NCBI GenBank assembly: GCA_900314565.1
Contig: OMVU01000012.1
Span: 1 to 64,000, forward strand
DNA: 64,000 nt
Source: an uncultured Eubacteriales bacterium
GTDB lineage: Bacteria > Bacillota > Clostridia > Lachnospirales > Lachnospiraceae
Direction: 5' to 3'
A program made the translations under genes and the position numbers. This document shows positions 51,337 to 59,514 of the stretch, one piece after another (the stretch's first letter is position 1; each line of letters opens with the position of its first letter). Below the pieces are notes generated by a model. That model did no database searches. It saw nothing but the letters and a program-made list of their open reading frames with translations, and was not told the origin of the DNA.

Positions 51337-52891
51337 AATTCTTTCGGCAGTCCTTGCGGCCGCTCTTCTTTCAGGGTGCGGAATGCCAGAGATGTCCTAC
51401 GAGAACGTTGATTCCCCGTTCTTCAAGGAGGATTCCGGGAAAGAGAGCGCCAAGGGCGAGGAGGGGAACGGCTCGTCTGGGCCTGCTGTGACGGACAGCG
51501 GAGGATCGACGGAATCCGGGACTGCGCAGGGAACAGCGGAATCCGGAAAAACGGAGTCGGGAAAGACCGAGAGCAAAAAGACCGAAAGCGCAGAGACGGA
51601 AAGCGTAAAGACCGAGCCGGAGAAGGTCTATAAAGACCCGGAAAGCGCCTCCGCGATCTCTCTTTCCAGGATCGTCACTGTGAAGGACGGAAAGACATCC
51701 TGTGAACTTACCGCGATCTCGACGGAGACGAACGAGGCTTCTGCGGAATACGGGAAGCTGAACACAGCGCTCAAAAAGATTCCTGAAGGGGAAGCCCTGC
51801 CGGTTCGGGCGGACACCAATGTCGTGAGCCTTATTATCCGGGAAGAGGCGGGGAGCATGGAGTTCTCATCCGTCAATATCGACACGGAGACAGGTGATTT
51901 CCTGACGATTTCCGATATTTTTTCCGATACGGAAAAGCTTGCGTCCGCCCTTAAGATCCAGTACGGAAAGGATCATCCGGATCTCCCGGCCCTCACGGCA
52001 GAAGAGCTTATTCCGGAAGAGTACGTGTGGGCGCTGAGTCCGGATGGGTGTGTCTTTTATTTTCCGGATCCGGAAAATAAAGATATGGTGACCGGGACGC
52101 TTCTGCTTCGGTCTGCCAATGAAGAACTGTTCAGGGAAAAGGGGACTGCTGTTCCGGAATCCTTCGTACGGTTCCTTGAGATCAATGAGGAGTATTTCTT
52201 TGACCGGGATGGTGACGGGACGAATGACCGAATCTGTGTTTCAGCCAGTCCTGTGAACGGGCGGTACAAAAAGGCGGAAATATCTTTGAACGGACAGTCC
52301 GTTACGTGTTATGCTTCGGCGGACAGATTTGTTCCCATGATCATGGAGACGGGGAACAGCCGCTGGCTGTATCTTGCCTGTGAGGAAAATGAAGGGCCTG
52401 GAAACATTGCGGTAGTTGATCTTTCAAAAGAGACTCCGGCATTTCTGGGAATTCCGCTCCAGGAGACCGGCATCCCGTATCTCACAAATGAGGACGGCTG
52501 GGCAGAGACATTGCCCGGGGATCCGAAGACGTTCCTTCTTGAGTCGACCGTGAATCTCATTACAGCATTTCCCGCAGTCACGGAATACAGAGTCGGACCC
52601 GAAGGTGCGCCGGATGTGACCGGTAAAGTCTACATGGCAATCGGAGAGACGACCCTTAAAGCGCTTGCGAAAATGAAAGCAGATCTGATCGATCCCGAAA
52701 CGGGCGAGACAGTGGAAAAAGGCAGGACTTTCGAAGCCGGCTCGCTATGGACGGTATTTCGCTCAGACGGGGAGACATATATTGATTTCGATGTGAATGG
52801 AGAGGGGCTGGTGCGGCTGTCCGGAGATCCGTCCGGGACATGGCCGGAAAAAATCGGCGGGACCGCTGTGAATAAACTTTTTGATATCTGA
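51323..52891 (+). CDS. Lipoprotein with RsiV/DUF3298-like domain
   Basis: A 522-residue lipoprotein with lipobox ALLSGCGMPE (about C20). A Ser/Gly/Glu linker holds a string of KTES-like repeats (about residues 70-100). The central part (TVKDGKTSCELTAIS; VVSLIIREEAGSMEFSSVNIDTETGDFLTISDIF; EYVWALSPDGCVFYFPDPE) resembles the DUF4163/DUF3298 pair of RsiV-like proteins, some of which bind lysozyme. The C-terminal half (FFDRDGDGTNDRICV and beyond) looks calcium-binding but is not clearly assigned. The ATG at 51323 was preferred over a GTG at 51314. The stop codon itself is part of a TCTGACGCAGAATT repeat. Confidence 0.7.
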   Translation: MKAYKILSAVLAAALLSGCGMPEMSYENVDSPFFKEDSGKESAKGEEGNGSSGPAVTDSGGSTESGTAQGTAESGKTESGKTESKKTESAETESVKTEPEKVYKDPESASAISLSRIVTVKDGKTSCELTAISTETNEASAEYGKLNTALKKIPEGEALPVRADTNVVSLIIREEAGSMEFSSVNIDTETGDFLTISDIFSDTEKLASALKIQYGKDHPDLPALTAEELIPEEYVWALSPDGCVFYFPDPENKDMVTGTLLLRSANEELFREKGTAVPESFVRFLEINEEYFFDRDGDGTNDRICVSASPVNGRYKKAEISLNGQSVTCYASADRFVPMIMETGNSRWLYLACEENEGPGNIAVVDLSKETPAFLGIPLQETGIPYLTNEDGWAETLPGDPKTFLLESTVNLITAFPAVTEYRVGPEGAPDVTGKVYMAIGETTLKALAKMKADLIDPETGETVEKGRTFEAGSLWTVFRSDGETYIDFDVNGEGLVRLSGDPSGTWPEKIGGTAVNKLFDI

Positions 52892-52990
52892 CGCAGAATT
52901 CTCGTGATGTAAATCTCTGATGAATGCGCAAAGAGAAGGGTGCTTCGCACCCTGCACGTCGTGGCAGGAACGCCTCGGCGTTCCTGATAA
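52887..52990. repeat. Composite short-repeat block
   Basis: It contains, in order, TCTGACGCAGAATTCTCGTGA (overlapping the upstream stop codon), GATGAATGCGCAAAGAG, a GGTGCTTCGCACC hairpin and CAGGAACGCC-TC-GGCGTTCCTGATAAG. Each block recurs elsewhere in the window, alone or in combination (8568, 25059, 27099, 35651). Confidence 0.8.
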
Positions 52991-53030
52991 GTATCTGATA
53001 ATACCTGAGTTTGTAGGAGGGTAACAGCAT

Positions 53031-53378
53031 ATGGCACAGTATGATGAGAAAAGAAGACGATCGTCCGGCACGGGGACCCGTTACAGGGAGCCCGATTATT
53101 CCAGAGACCAGATGTCCGAGGAGGAGGAACGCGCAAGAAGGGCTGAGCGCCGCAGAAAAAGAAGGGAGCAGGAGCGCATCAGGGCCGAAAGACAGCGCAA
53201 TCGGCTGATTTATATCGGCGTTCTTGCCGTCATCTTTATACTTGCCATCGTTATAGGATATATTGTTGGCAAAAGAGACGGGAACAATGCGGGGACAGCG
53301 TTCATTTTGGCGGGGAATTTTTTTAAGACTCGGATTCTTTCTTATAGCAGTGCTTTCATGCGTATGCTATACTTATAA
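53031..53378 (+). CDS. Small basic single-span membrane protein
   Basis: A 115-residue protein with a charged N-terminal half. A helix with alternating Arg/Glu (SEEEERARRAERRRKRREQERIRAERQRNR, shown here only by composition) probably forms a coiled coil. It is followed by one transmembrane helix (LIYIGVLAVIFILAIVIGYIVG, about residues 59-80) and a short tail. GGAGGGTAACAGC precedes the ATG. I do not recognise a family. A weak -10 (TATACT) overlaps its 3' end and may serve the next gene. Confidence 0.65.
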   Translation: MAQYDEKRRRSSGTGTRYREPDYSRDQMSEEEERARRAERRRKRREQERIRAERQRNRLIYIGVLAVIFILAIVIGYIVGKRDGNNAGTAFILAGNFFKTRILSYSSAFMRMLYL

Positions 53379-53525
53379 CAGCCGGTTCACTTACGTAAAC
53401 AGATCTTAAGTAAGAGGACTGCGTCTTTACGAGACAAACGGTTCGGGGAGGACCGTGGCTTCGTCAGGTCAGGGGAGGGCGTGACGAAGAGATAGAAGTC
53501 GGGTAATTATTCGGGGGAAGTATAA

Positions 53526-53861
53526 ATGATAATAAGTGAGCGAATCTTTGAGCTGTTGAAGGAGCGCGGCATGTCTCAGCGTGAGTTTTCTATCCGAACC
53601 GACATTTCGCAGAGCGCTATCAGTGACTGGAAGAGAAAGAAGACGAATCCGTCCGCTGAGAAGATCATGCTGATCTGCAATGTTCTGGAAGTTACGCCGT
53701 ATGAGCTGCTTGGGGAGGCAGAATCGAGAGCTGAATCGAGAACAGAACATGTTCTGATCGATACCGGTTCTGATGAATATGATCTGATCGAGAAGTACCA
53801 CAGGCTGCCGAAATCTAAGCGCATGAGGATCCTCGGATATCTTGACGCGCTTTTGGAGTGA
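53526..53861 (+). CDS. XRE-family transcriptional regulator
   Basis: A 111-residue DNA-binding protein. The helix-turn-helix is MSQREFSIRTDISQSAISDWKRKKTNPSAEKI (residues about 16-47), the standard Cro/C1 pattern. A short linker (AESRAESRTEH) and a C-terminal helical segment DLIEKYHRLPKSKRMRILGYLDALL follow, probably for dimerisation. It is 12 bp upstream of a UPF0158 gene and probably shares its transcript. Confidence 0.88.
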   Translation: MIISERIFELLKERGMSQREFSIRTDISQSAISDWKRKKTNPSAEKIMLICNVLEVTPYELLGEAESRAESRTEHVLIDTGSDEYDLIEKYHRLPKSKRMRILGYLDALLE

Positions 53862-53873
53862 CGGAGGAATTCA

Positions 53874-54299
53874 ATGAAAGTCAGACTGCAGGACGTCGTG
53901 GACGGTATCCTGTACGCGAACGCGGAGACACAGTTTTATTATCATACAGAGAGCGAGTCCGTCGTGATGCTGCTCGATTCGATCTATGGCGTTGGAAAGG
54001 ATAAGAAGCTGAATGCGGATATTGATGCACATCCGGATCAGTATCTGCCGCTTCCCAATGAATATGAAGTGGACGAGACAGCGATGATGGCTGATTTTGT
54101 CGACCAGATCGATGACAGCACGATCGCGTCTGCTCTGTTCAGGGTCCTGGATGAGGACGGGAACAGGGCGGCCAGGCAGTTCAAGCAAATGATCAGGTCA
54201 TTTGAGATGGAGTCAGAGTGGACAGAGTTCCGCGATGCGTGCTACGAGGAGATCGCACGGATGTGGTGCGATGAGAATGAAATAGAAGTTGTGAAGTGA
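53874..54299 (+). CDS. UPF0158 family protein
   Basis: A 141-residue acidic protein resembling UPF0158 (PF03682), whose function is unknown. The family features are an N-terminal VVDGILYANAETQFYYH, the LPLPNEYEVDE segment and a C-terminal FRDACYEEIARMWCDENEI. GGAGGAATTCA precedes the ATG. It lies downstream of an XRE regulator and ends at a terminator (54305). Confidence 0.8.
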   Translation: MKVRLQDVVDGILYANAETQFYYHTESESVVMLLDSIYGVGKDKKLNADIDAHPDQYLPLPNEYEVDETAMMADFVDQIDDSTIASALFRVLDEDGNRAARQFKQMIRSFEMESEWTEFRDACYEEIARMWCDENEIEVVK

Positions 54300-54304
54300 T
54301 GAAG

Positions 54305-54347
54305 AGGGGCTGTCGGAGAGGGTGATATGATCCGGCAGCCCGTCTTT
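54305..54347 (+). terminator. Terminator after the UPF0158 gene
   Basis: GGGCTGTCGGA pairs with TCCGGCAGCCC around a 14-nt loop, followed by GTCTTT. Confidence 0.7.
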
Positions 54348-54435
54348 GCGGTCTGGGAAAAGTACCGCGAAGGCCGGATTCCGCTCATGAGATCAGCTGA
54401 CGGAAAACCGGCACTGTATATGGAGGAAAGAGCAC

Positions 54436-54729
54436 ATGACGGTCGATGAGATACTCACGAAAGTGAGAGAGATGGCAGGTCAGGATGAGGAGCTTTTGCA
54501 CCGTATCCTTCAGACAGCTTCCGGGGAACACCCTGTGGATTCTTTCTGTTCGCTTTGCCGTGATCTTGGATTTACGCTGTATGCGATGGACCTTGTTGAT
54601 GCCGGGGAGGAGGCGTATGCCGCGATCCGGAGGAGTACGAACGGAGGCGGCGAGAATTCTCCGATGCTTGCGGGAGCGGACGACTACTATGAGATGTTCC
54701 TGGCAGAGTTGAAGAAGAGATATCTTTGA
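54436..54729 (+). CDS. Small acidic protein with tandemly duplicated 3' end
   Basis: A 97-residue protein of unknown family: MTVDEILTKVREMAGQDEELLHRIL, a Cys-containing middle (DSFCSLCRDLGFTLYAMDL), then RSTNGGGENSPMLAGADDYYEMF. The layout (a helical N-terminus, DPVxxFCxLCRxxGF-like core, then NGGG) is loosely like Nif11-type leader or carrier proteins, but this is tentative. The last 39 bp encode EMFLAELKKRYL plus the stop and are repeated twice more directly downstream (54691-54807). GGAGGAAAGAGCAC precedes the ATG. Confidence 0.6.
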   Translation: MTVDEILTKVREMAGQDEELLHRILQTASGEHPVDSFCSLCRDLGFTLYAMDLVDAGEEAYAAIRRSTNGGGENSPMLAGADDYYEMFLAELKKRYL

Positions 54730-54807
54730 GAGATGTTCCTGGCAGAGCTGAAAAAGAGATGTCTTTGAGAGATGTTCCTGGCAGAGCTGAAAAAGAGACG
54801 TCTTTAT
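54691..54807. repeat. Three tandem 39-bp copies spanning a stop codon
   Basis: GAGATGTTCCTGGCAGAG(T/C)TGAA... repeats three times with a few substitutions. Copy 1 is the last 13 codons of the upstream gene including TGA, copy 2 again ends in TGA, and copy 3 reads TTATGAG at that position. The first stop hides the duplicates from translation. Confidence 0.9.
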
Positions 54808-54848
54808 GAGCGGTTCCGGAATGGATAGAGTCAGTTTCCGCCTGCTGC

Positions 54849-54878
54849 TTGCTATGCGTCGGAGCAGTATGGTATACT
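54849..54878 (+). promoter_or_regulatory. Promoter upstream of the acidic repeat protein
   Basis: TTGCTA (54849-54854), an 18-nt spacer and TATACT (54873-54878). The same hexamer pair type and spacing is used at 21174. It leaves a leader of about 140 nt before the start at 55028. Confidence 0.55.
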
Positions 54879-55027
54879 TTACGAATTGAGGCGGGATGTG
54901 CTGAAAGCGGCGGCACAGACCGACCGGCAAAATGCAGGAGGAAACGCTGGAAAAGCAGCGACGGATACTTCCATCCGCGATTAAAAGAGGGAGGAGACCG
55001 GGGCAGGAACTGCGCCGGAGAAAAAGC

Positions 55028-55405
55028 ATGAGCAGAGTGAACGAAGAAGTGCCTGAGATCGCCGAAGAATTGATGCCGGAACTGGAAGACGGATTTTTTG
55101 ATGAAGATCTGTTCGACGAAGAAGAGTTCAGGAACCGGTTCAGCGTTATGACCGGAGAAGAGCTTGACCGGGAGGCTGCCGGCGAAGATGCGTTTCCCTG
55201 GGATTATGCCCTGGAATGGGAGGAGGAGTTCGAACCGGAAGATTTTCATCCGCTGACCGGGGAAGAGCTCGATCAGGAAGCTGCCATAGAGGACAGCTTT
55301 GAAATCGGGGAAGATGAAGAGGAGGAATTCGATCCGGAAGATTTCCATCCGCTTACGAAGGAAGAATTAATGACAGAAGGCGGCCGGTACTTCGAGGAGG
55401 AATGA
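55028..55405 (+). CDS. Small acidic repeat protein
   Basis: A 125-residue, strongly acidic protein of unknown family. It contains imperfect repeats of FEPEDFHPLTGEELDQEAA / FDPEDFHPLTKEEL (about residues 68-90 and 102-118) and a related VMTGEELDREAAGEDAF at about 40-56. No signal peptide or membrane helix is seen. GCCGGAGAAAAAGC precedes the ATG at 55028; an upstream in-frame ATG at 54932 would add a basic 32-residue stretch and lacks a good site. The acidic composition echoes the giant protein at 59515, but the repeats differ. Confidence 0.6.
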   Translation: MSRVNEEVPEIAEELMPELEDGFFDEDLFDEEEFRNRFSVMTGEELDREAAGEDAFPWDYALEWEEEFEPEDFHPLTGEELDQEAAIEDSFEIGEDEEEEFDPEDFHPLTKEELMTEGGRYFEEE

Positions 55406-55432
55406 GCCTGAATCATCACCAGAACGTATATT

Positions 55433-57409
55433 ATGGGGGAAAATAAAGTGCCAGACAACCCGCAGAAGCGCGATCTGTTCGCAGAATTATCTGAGATGTC
55501 TGTCCGGGAGGTGGAGTCACAGATCCCGGGGACAGCAGAGAGAGGGACAGAGGAGACAGAAGAGTCTGCGCAGAGGTCGTGGAAGAATACGATCAGGACG
55601 ATCTCACAAAGGAAAACAGCGTGGACAAAAGGAGCTGAGGATACATCCGAAAGCTTGTCAGATGCTTTTATTACTGAAGAAAAAAACCAGACAGCAGAGA
55701 ATGCTGTCAAGTCAGAGCCTGATTCCGGGAAGTCCGGAATCAGCGCCGGTTCCGTACAGACAGGAAGCCCTGATGCAGTCAGAACGAAGGCTGATCCTGA
55801 TCATTCCGGGATCGGTGCGCTCGAGAAGGAACTTCTCGGAGCCACCAAAAATCATGTGGAAGAAGATGCGAAAACGATCTCTTCGCTTGATCTGGAGCGC
55901 GAGCTCCTGTCTGTCAGAGCAGAATCTTCCTCCAGATCAGAAAAGGATGCACGTCCGGATCTCAGTGGGATCAGTCTGGAATTTGAGAAGAACAATGAAC
56001 AGAGTACATCCGCCGGAAAGGTCAGACCGAACGGGAATGTACTTTCAGACGAGGATACCTTCTATGCAGATATCGCCGCAAATGATATCGAGACAAGAGG
56101 ACCTGTCAACGAACCGCTCAGGGGTGAGCGCTATGATCCCCTGGAGGAGGAGCGGGAGCGCAGGGAAAAAAAGGACCGTCTTATAAGGATCATACTTTTC
56201 TCGGCTCTGATGCTGGTGGCAGGAGCCCTGCTCACATATGTTACCTTTATCCGTGATTCGGGAAAGAAACCCGCAGACTCCGTAAAAAGTGCGACTGCCG
56301 GTACAGGGAAAAACGACAGTCTGCCGTCGGAGTCATCCGGCACAGGAAGCGGAGGATCTTTGACCGACAGCGCTTCGAAAGAAACCGTGGAGGATATCAG
56401 CACGGAAGATCTTTCGGTCTATCTCTCCGAGATGCCTGCGGAGGGAACCGAAATCGTCAGCACTGCCGATGCGCTCTACAGTTATGAACAGATGGTGAAG
56501 GATCTGTATTTTCTGACGAACAGATATCCGGATATCATCAGGACGAACATTGCGGCAACGACGCTGGATCAGCGCGCTGTCTATGAAGTACTTATTGGAA
56601 ATCCAGACGGATCCATGCATGTCGTCGTGCAGTACGGAATGCGCGGAAGCGAATACATCACGAGCCTTCTTGCGATGCGGCAGCTTGAGTATTACTGCCA
56701 GGAGCGGTCGAAGGGCAATGTGTACAGGAACCACAATTACAAGGAGATCTTCGCGGATGTCTGTATCCATGTTCTCCCGATGGTGAACCCGGATGGGGTG
56801 ACGATCAGCCAGTTCGGGATCGATGCCCTCCGGACCAGGGCCGCAAGGGATTCCGTGAAAGCCTGCTACGAATATGACAAGGCGGCAGGCCTGACGGATC
56901 AGTCTATGGATGCGTACCTTCTGACATTCGGAGCCAATGCAGCAGGCGTTGACATCAGCAAAAATTTCCCGGCCGGCTGGAGCAGGTATACCGGCGGAGC
57001 CGTGCAGCCTTCCTATCAGGGCTACAAGGGGCCTTCCGCGGGGAGTGAGCCGGAGACGCAGGCCGTCATGAATGCTGCGAACGACAAAACGAAGGGAGTC
57101 GTCATTTACCGGGCGACAGGAAATGTGATCTACTGGGACTACGGTTCGGAGGGGACTGTACACGAGGAAGGTCAGCATCTTGCCGAGTCGCTTTCCACGA
57201 GGTCGGGATATCCGCTCACTGTGCTGCCGAAGTATGATTCGACGGATGCGGGCGGATGCGCAGACTATTTTATTGAGGAAGGGATCCCTGCGGTCAGCCT
57301 CGTCGTCGGGGAGGGAACATCCCCGGTCGATATTTCGGCATTCCCGGATATCTGGACCGCGAATCTCAATATCCTTCCGATGCTTGCGAATCTTTACACT
57401 AATGGCTAA
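55433..57409 (+). CDS. Membrane-anchored M14 peptidase homologue, probably inactive
   Basis: A 658-residue protein with a long Ser/Glu-rich cytosolic part (residues 1-245), one transmembrane helix (about 250-270, RIILFSALMLVAGALLTYV) and an external M14 carboxypeptidase-like domain. The fold is recognisable: MVNPDGVTISQFGID, NAAGVDISKNFPAGW, PSAGSEPETQAVMNA and GTVHEEGQHLAESL. The zinc motif HxxE reads R404-G-S-E407 (YGMRGSEYIT). The third zinc His position appears as IYR560ATGNVIYW, and the catalytic Glu region reads AVSLVVGEG. Loss of these residues suggests a non-catalytic, peptidoglycan- or peptide-binding role. Relatives of this type normally cleave gamma-D-Glu-diamino acid bonds. Confidence 0.8.
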   Translation: MGENKVPDNPQKRDLFAELSEMSVREVESQIPGTAERGTEETEESAQRSWKNTIRTISQRKTAWTKGAEDTSESLSDAFITEEKNQTAENAVKSEPDSGKSGISAGSVQTGSPDAVRTKADPDHSGIGALEKELLGATKNHVEEDAKTISSLDLERELLSVRAESSSRSEKDARPDLSGISLEFEKNNEQSTSAGKVRPNGNVLSDEDTFYADIAANDIETRGPVNEPLRGERYDPLEEERERREKKDRLIRIILFSALMLVAGALLTYVTFIRDSGKKPADSVKSATAGTGKNDSLPSESSGTGSGGSLTDSASKETVEDISTEDLSVYLSEMPAEGTEIVSTADALYSYEQMVKDLYFLTNRYPDIIRTNIAATTLDQRAVYEVLIGNPDGSMHVVVQYGMRGSEYITSLLAMRQLEYYCQERSKGNVYRNHNYKEIFADVCIHVLPMVNPDGVTISQFGIDALRTRAARDSVKACYEYDKAAGLTDQSMDAYLLTFGANAAGVDISKNFPAGWSRYTGGAVQPSYQGYKGPSAGSEPETQAVMNAANDKTKGVVIYRATGNVIYWDYGSEGTVHEEGQHLAESLSTRSGYPLTVLPKYDSTDAGGCADYFIEEGIPAVSLVVGEGTSPVDISAFPDIWTANLNILPMLANLYTNG

Positions 57410-57523
57410 AGTGTCCGGAAACGCATTCAGTGTGTTGAAAAAGCCGGGATCATCGGCTAAGATGGTGCTGTTCCGCAGTGAACAGTCGATAAATACCTTT
57501 AAAAATTGAGGAGGAAAAGACAG

Positions 57524-57748
57524 ATGCTGCAGGATATTATTGATGTGCTGGCACAGTATACGGATGTACCGGCGGAGGAGATCAATGAGAGCTCTGATCT
57601 CATTGAGGATCTTGAACTTAATTCATTCGATGTCATCACGATCGTAAGTGATTTCGAGGATCAGTACGGGATTCAGATCCCGGACGATCAGATCACGGAA
57701 TTCCGTACGGTCGCGGATATCGAAGCATATCTGGAGAAGGAAAAATGA
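57524..57748 (+). CDS. Acyl carrier protein
   Basis: A 74-residue carrier protein that holds acyl groups on a phosphopantetheine arm. The attachment site is S34 in EDLELNSFDVITIV, where typical fatty-acid ACPs read LGADSLD. Acidic helices and the C-terminal IEAYLEKEK fit the fold. The ATG at 57524 follows TGAGGAGGAAAAG. Its stop overlaps the start of an acyl-ligase gene, so the carrier and ligase form a dedicated pair. Comparable pairs occur in D-alanylation (DltC/DltA) and specialised acyl-transfer systems. Confidence 0.9.
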   Translation: MLQDIIDVLAQYTDVPAEEINESSDLIEDLELNSFDVITIVSDFEDQYGIQIPDDQITEFRTVADIEAYLEKEK

Positions 57749-59307
57749 AAAAATACCCACCTTATAACCCGCCGGCAGTTGAAGACCTGCGGCAGATGAT
57801 CGTTTCAAAGGCAGAGAGCAACCCGGATGGCATCGCGTTCATGTACACCGGGGATGACGGCTCAGTTCAGACAGTTACATACGCACGTTTCCGTGCGGAT
57901 GTGGATGCAGTCGGGACCTATTTCCATGAGCAGGGAATCGTGGAAGGAAAGCATGTGGCGCTGCTCGGCGTCAATTCCTATGAATGGCTAGCGACATTTT
58001 TCGCGCTGGTCAACGGCGGAAATGTAGTTCTTCCGCTGGATGCCCGCCAGCCCGTGGAGAACCTGATCCGCCTGCTCTGGGACGGAGACTGCGCAGTGCT
58101 TGCGTATTCAAAGGAATTTGAGCCTGCGATTCCAGCCTTTGCGGCTTCACTGAACGACAGCCCCGCTGCGGATGCGAGAGGATTCCTTCCTCTTCCGCTC
58201 ACTTCATTTTCCGATTGGGTCAGAGAAGGTGAGAAGCTTATTGCACTGGGCGACCGGTCGTTCATCGACTGCGAGATTGATGTACATGATATGTGCGCGC
58301 TGGTCTTTACTTCCGGGACGACCGGAAAGCCGAAGGGCGTCATGCTGAGCCAGGATAACATTGCGGCGAACATTTACCAGGCGAGCCAGAGCTATGTTCT
58401 TGAAGGCGTAGGACTCTCTCCGCTTCCGATGCATCATATGTTCGGACTGATCGTAGGACATCTGATGGTATTCAACTACAACAGGCCCTGCTATATTGTG
58501 AGAAATATCCGCAACGTCATGAAGGACATTCAGATCGCGAAGCCGACCTGTCTCTTTGTCGTCCCGATGATCATCGAGACATTCGCAAAGCAGTTCCGTA
58601 TCATGGCAAAGCGCACGGGCACGCAGATGACGCCGGAGATGGTAAAGACAGCCCTCGGCGGAAATCTTACGGATATTATCTGCGGCGGAGCTCCGCTTCC
58701 GGTCATGTATGTGCAGCTGTTCCGCCAGTTCGGTATCAATCTGCTGAACGGATACGGCATCACGGAATGCTCACCGGTCCTTGCTGTCAACAGGGTCATG
58801 GATTACTGTGACGGTTCTGTCGGTCCTGCGCTTTTTGATACCGAGGTCATGATCGACGAGGACGGAGAAATTCTTGCCCGCGGCCGCAACGTCATGCTGG
58901 GATATTACAAGGATCACGACGCGACAGCGGAAGCCATGAAGGGCGGCTGGTTCCATACAGGCGATCTCGGCAAGATCGAGGATCATTATATCTTTATCAC
59001 GGGCCGCGCGAAGAACCTGATCATCACTTCTTCCGGTGAGAACATTTCTCCGGAGGAACTGGAAGACAAATTCCTGGCTGATCCGGCTGTCGCTGAGGCG
59101 ATCGTCTATGAAAAGGACAACAATCTGGCGGTGCAGATCTTCCCTGAGAAGGAGGCCGGTGCCCCGGAGGAATACTATAAGGCCCTGCTTGCAAAGATCA
59201 ATTCCGGAGAGCCGGGTTACAGGCAGATCCGCAGTCTTATCATAAGGACGGAGCCGTTCGTCCGCAATTCGACCGGCAAGATCGTCCGCACGATGATAGA
59301 AAAGTAA
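57745..59307 (+). CDS. AMP-dependent acyl ligase (acyl-CoA/acyl-ACP synthetase)
   Basis: A 520-residue ANL-superfamily adenylating enzyme. Motifs: LVFTSGTTGKPKGVMLSQDN (ATP-binding A3), NGYGITECSPVLAVN (A5), GWFHTGDLGKIEDHYIFITGRAKNLIITSSGENISPEELE (A7-A8), and NSTGKIVRTMIEK with the C-terminal Lys (A10). MHHMFGLIVGHLMVF and LFVVPMIIETF resemble long-chain acyl ligases rather than DltA. With the preceding carrier protein it probably loads a carboxylic acid onto that ACP. No acyltransferase or MBOAT gene follows immediately; the next gene is the giant acidic flavoprotein-like gene. Confidence 0.9.
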   Translation: MKKYPPYNPPAVEDLRQMIVSKAESNPDGIAFMYTGDDGSVQTVTYARFRADVDAVGTYFHEQGIVEGKHVALLGVNSYEWLATFFALVNGGNVVLPLDARQPVENLIRLLWDGDCAVLAYSKEFEPAIPAFAASLNDSPAADARGFLPLPLTSFSDWVREGEKLIALGDRSFIDCEIDVHDMCALVFTSGTTGKPKGVMLSQDNIAANIYQASQSYVLEGVGLSPLPMHHMFGLIVGHLMVFNYNRPCYIVRNIRNVMKDIQIAKPTCLFVVPMIIETFAKQFRIMAKRTGTQMTPEMVKTALGGNLTDIICGGAPLPVMYVQLFRQFGINLLNGYGITECSPVLAVNRVMDYCDGSVGPALFDTEVMIDEDGEILARGRNVMLGYYKDHDATAEAMKGGWFHTGDLGKIEDHYIFITGRAKNLIITSSGENISPEELEDKFLADPAVAEAIVYEKDNNLAVQIFPEKEAGAPEEYYKALLAKINSGEPGYRQIRSLIIRTEPFVRNSTGKIVRTMIEK

Positions 59308-59412
59308 AAATAAGAGAGCATCGGTACAGGTGCTTTGCAGCGCTCCCTTTGGGCAGTACGCGTATTTTTCCACGCTGATCTGCTCCGGGGAGCGTTACTT
59401 TTTTCAGAAACC

Positions 59413-59441
59413 TTGTTTGATTTGACAAATTCGTTTATACT
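59413..59441 (+). promoter_or_regulatory. Promoter of the giant acidic protein gene
   Basis: TTGTTT (59413-59418), a 17-nt spacer and TATACT (59436-59441). A TTGACA also occurs at 59422-59427 but is only 8 nt from the -10. The start codon is at 59515. Confidence 0.6.
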
Positions 59442-59514
59442 TAGATGGAGTACGATGTCAGGAGTGCCGCAAAAAACGGCGTCCAATCAACATGTTATTC
59501 GTGAGGCGGGGAAA

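Noticed and set aside
53469-53801. Minus-strand frame opposite the XRE regulator
   Set aside because: The plus-strand frame has a clear helix-turn-helix and an upstream ribosome site; the antisense frame has none.
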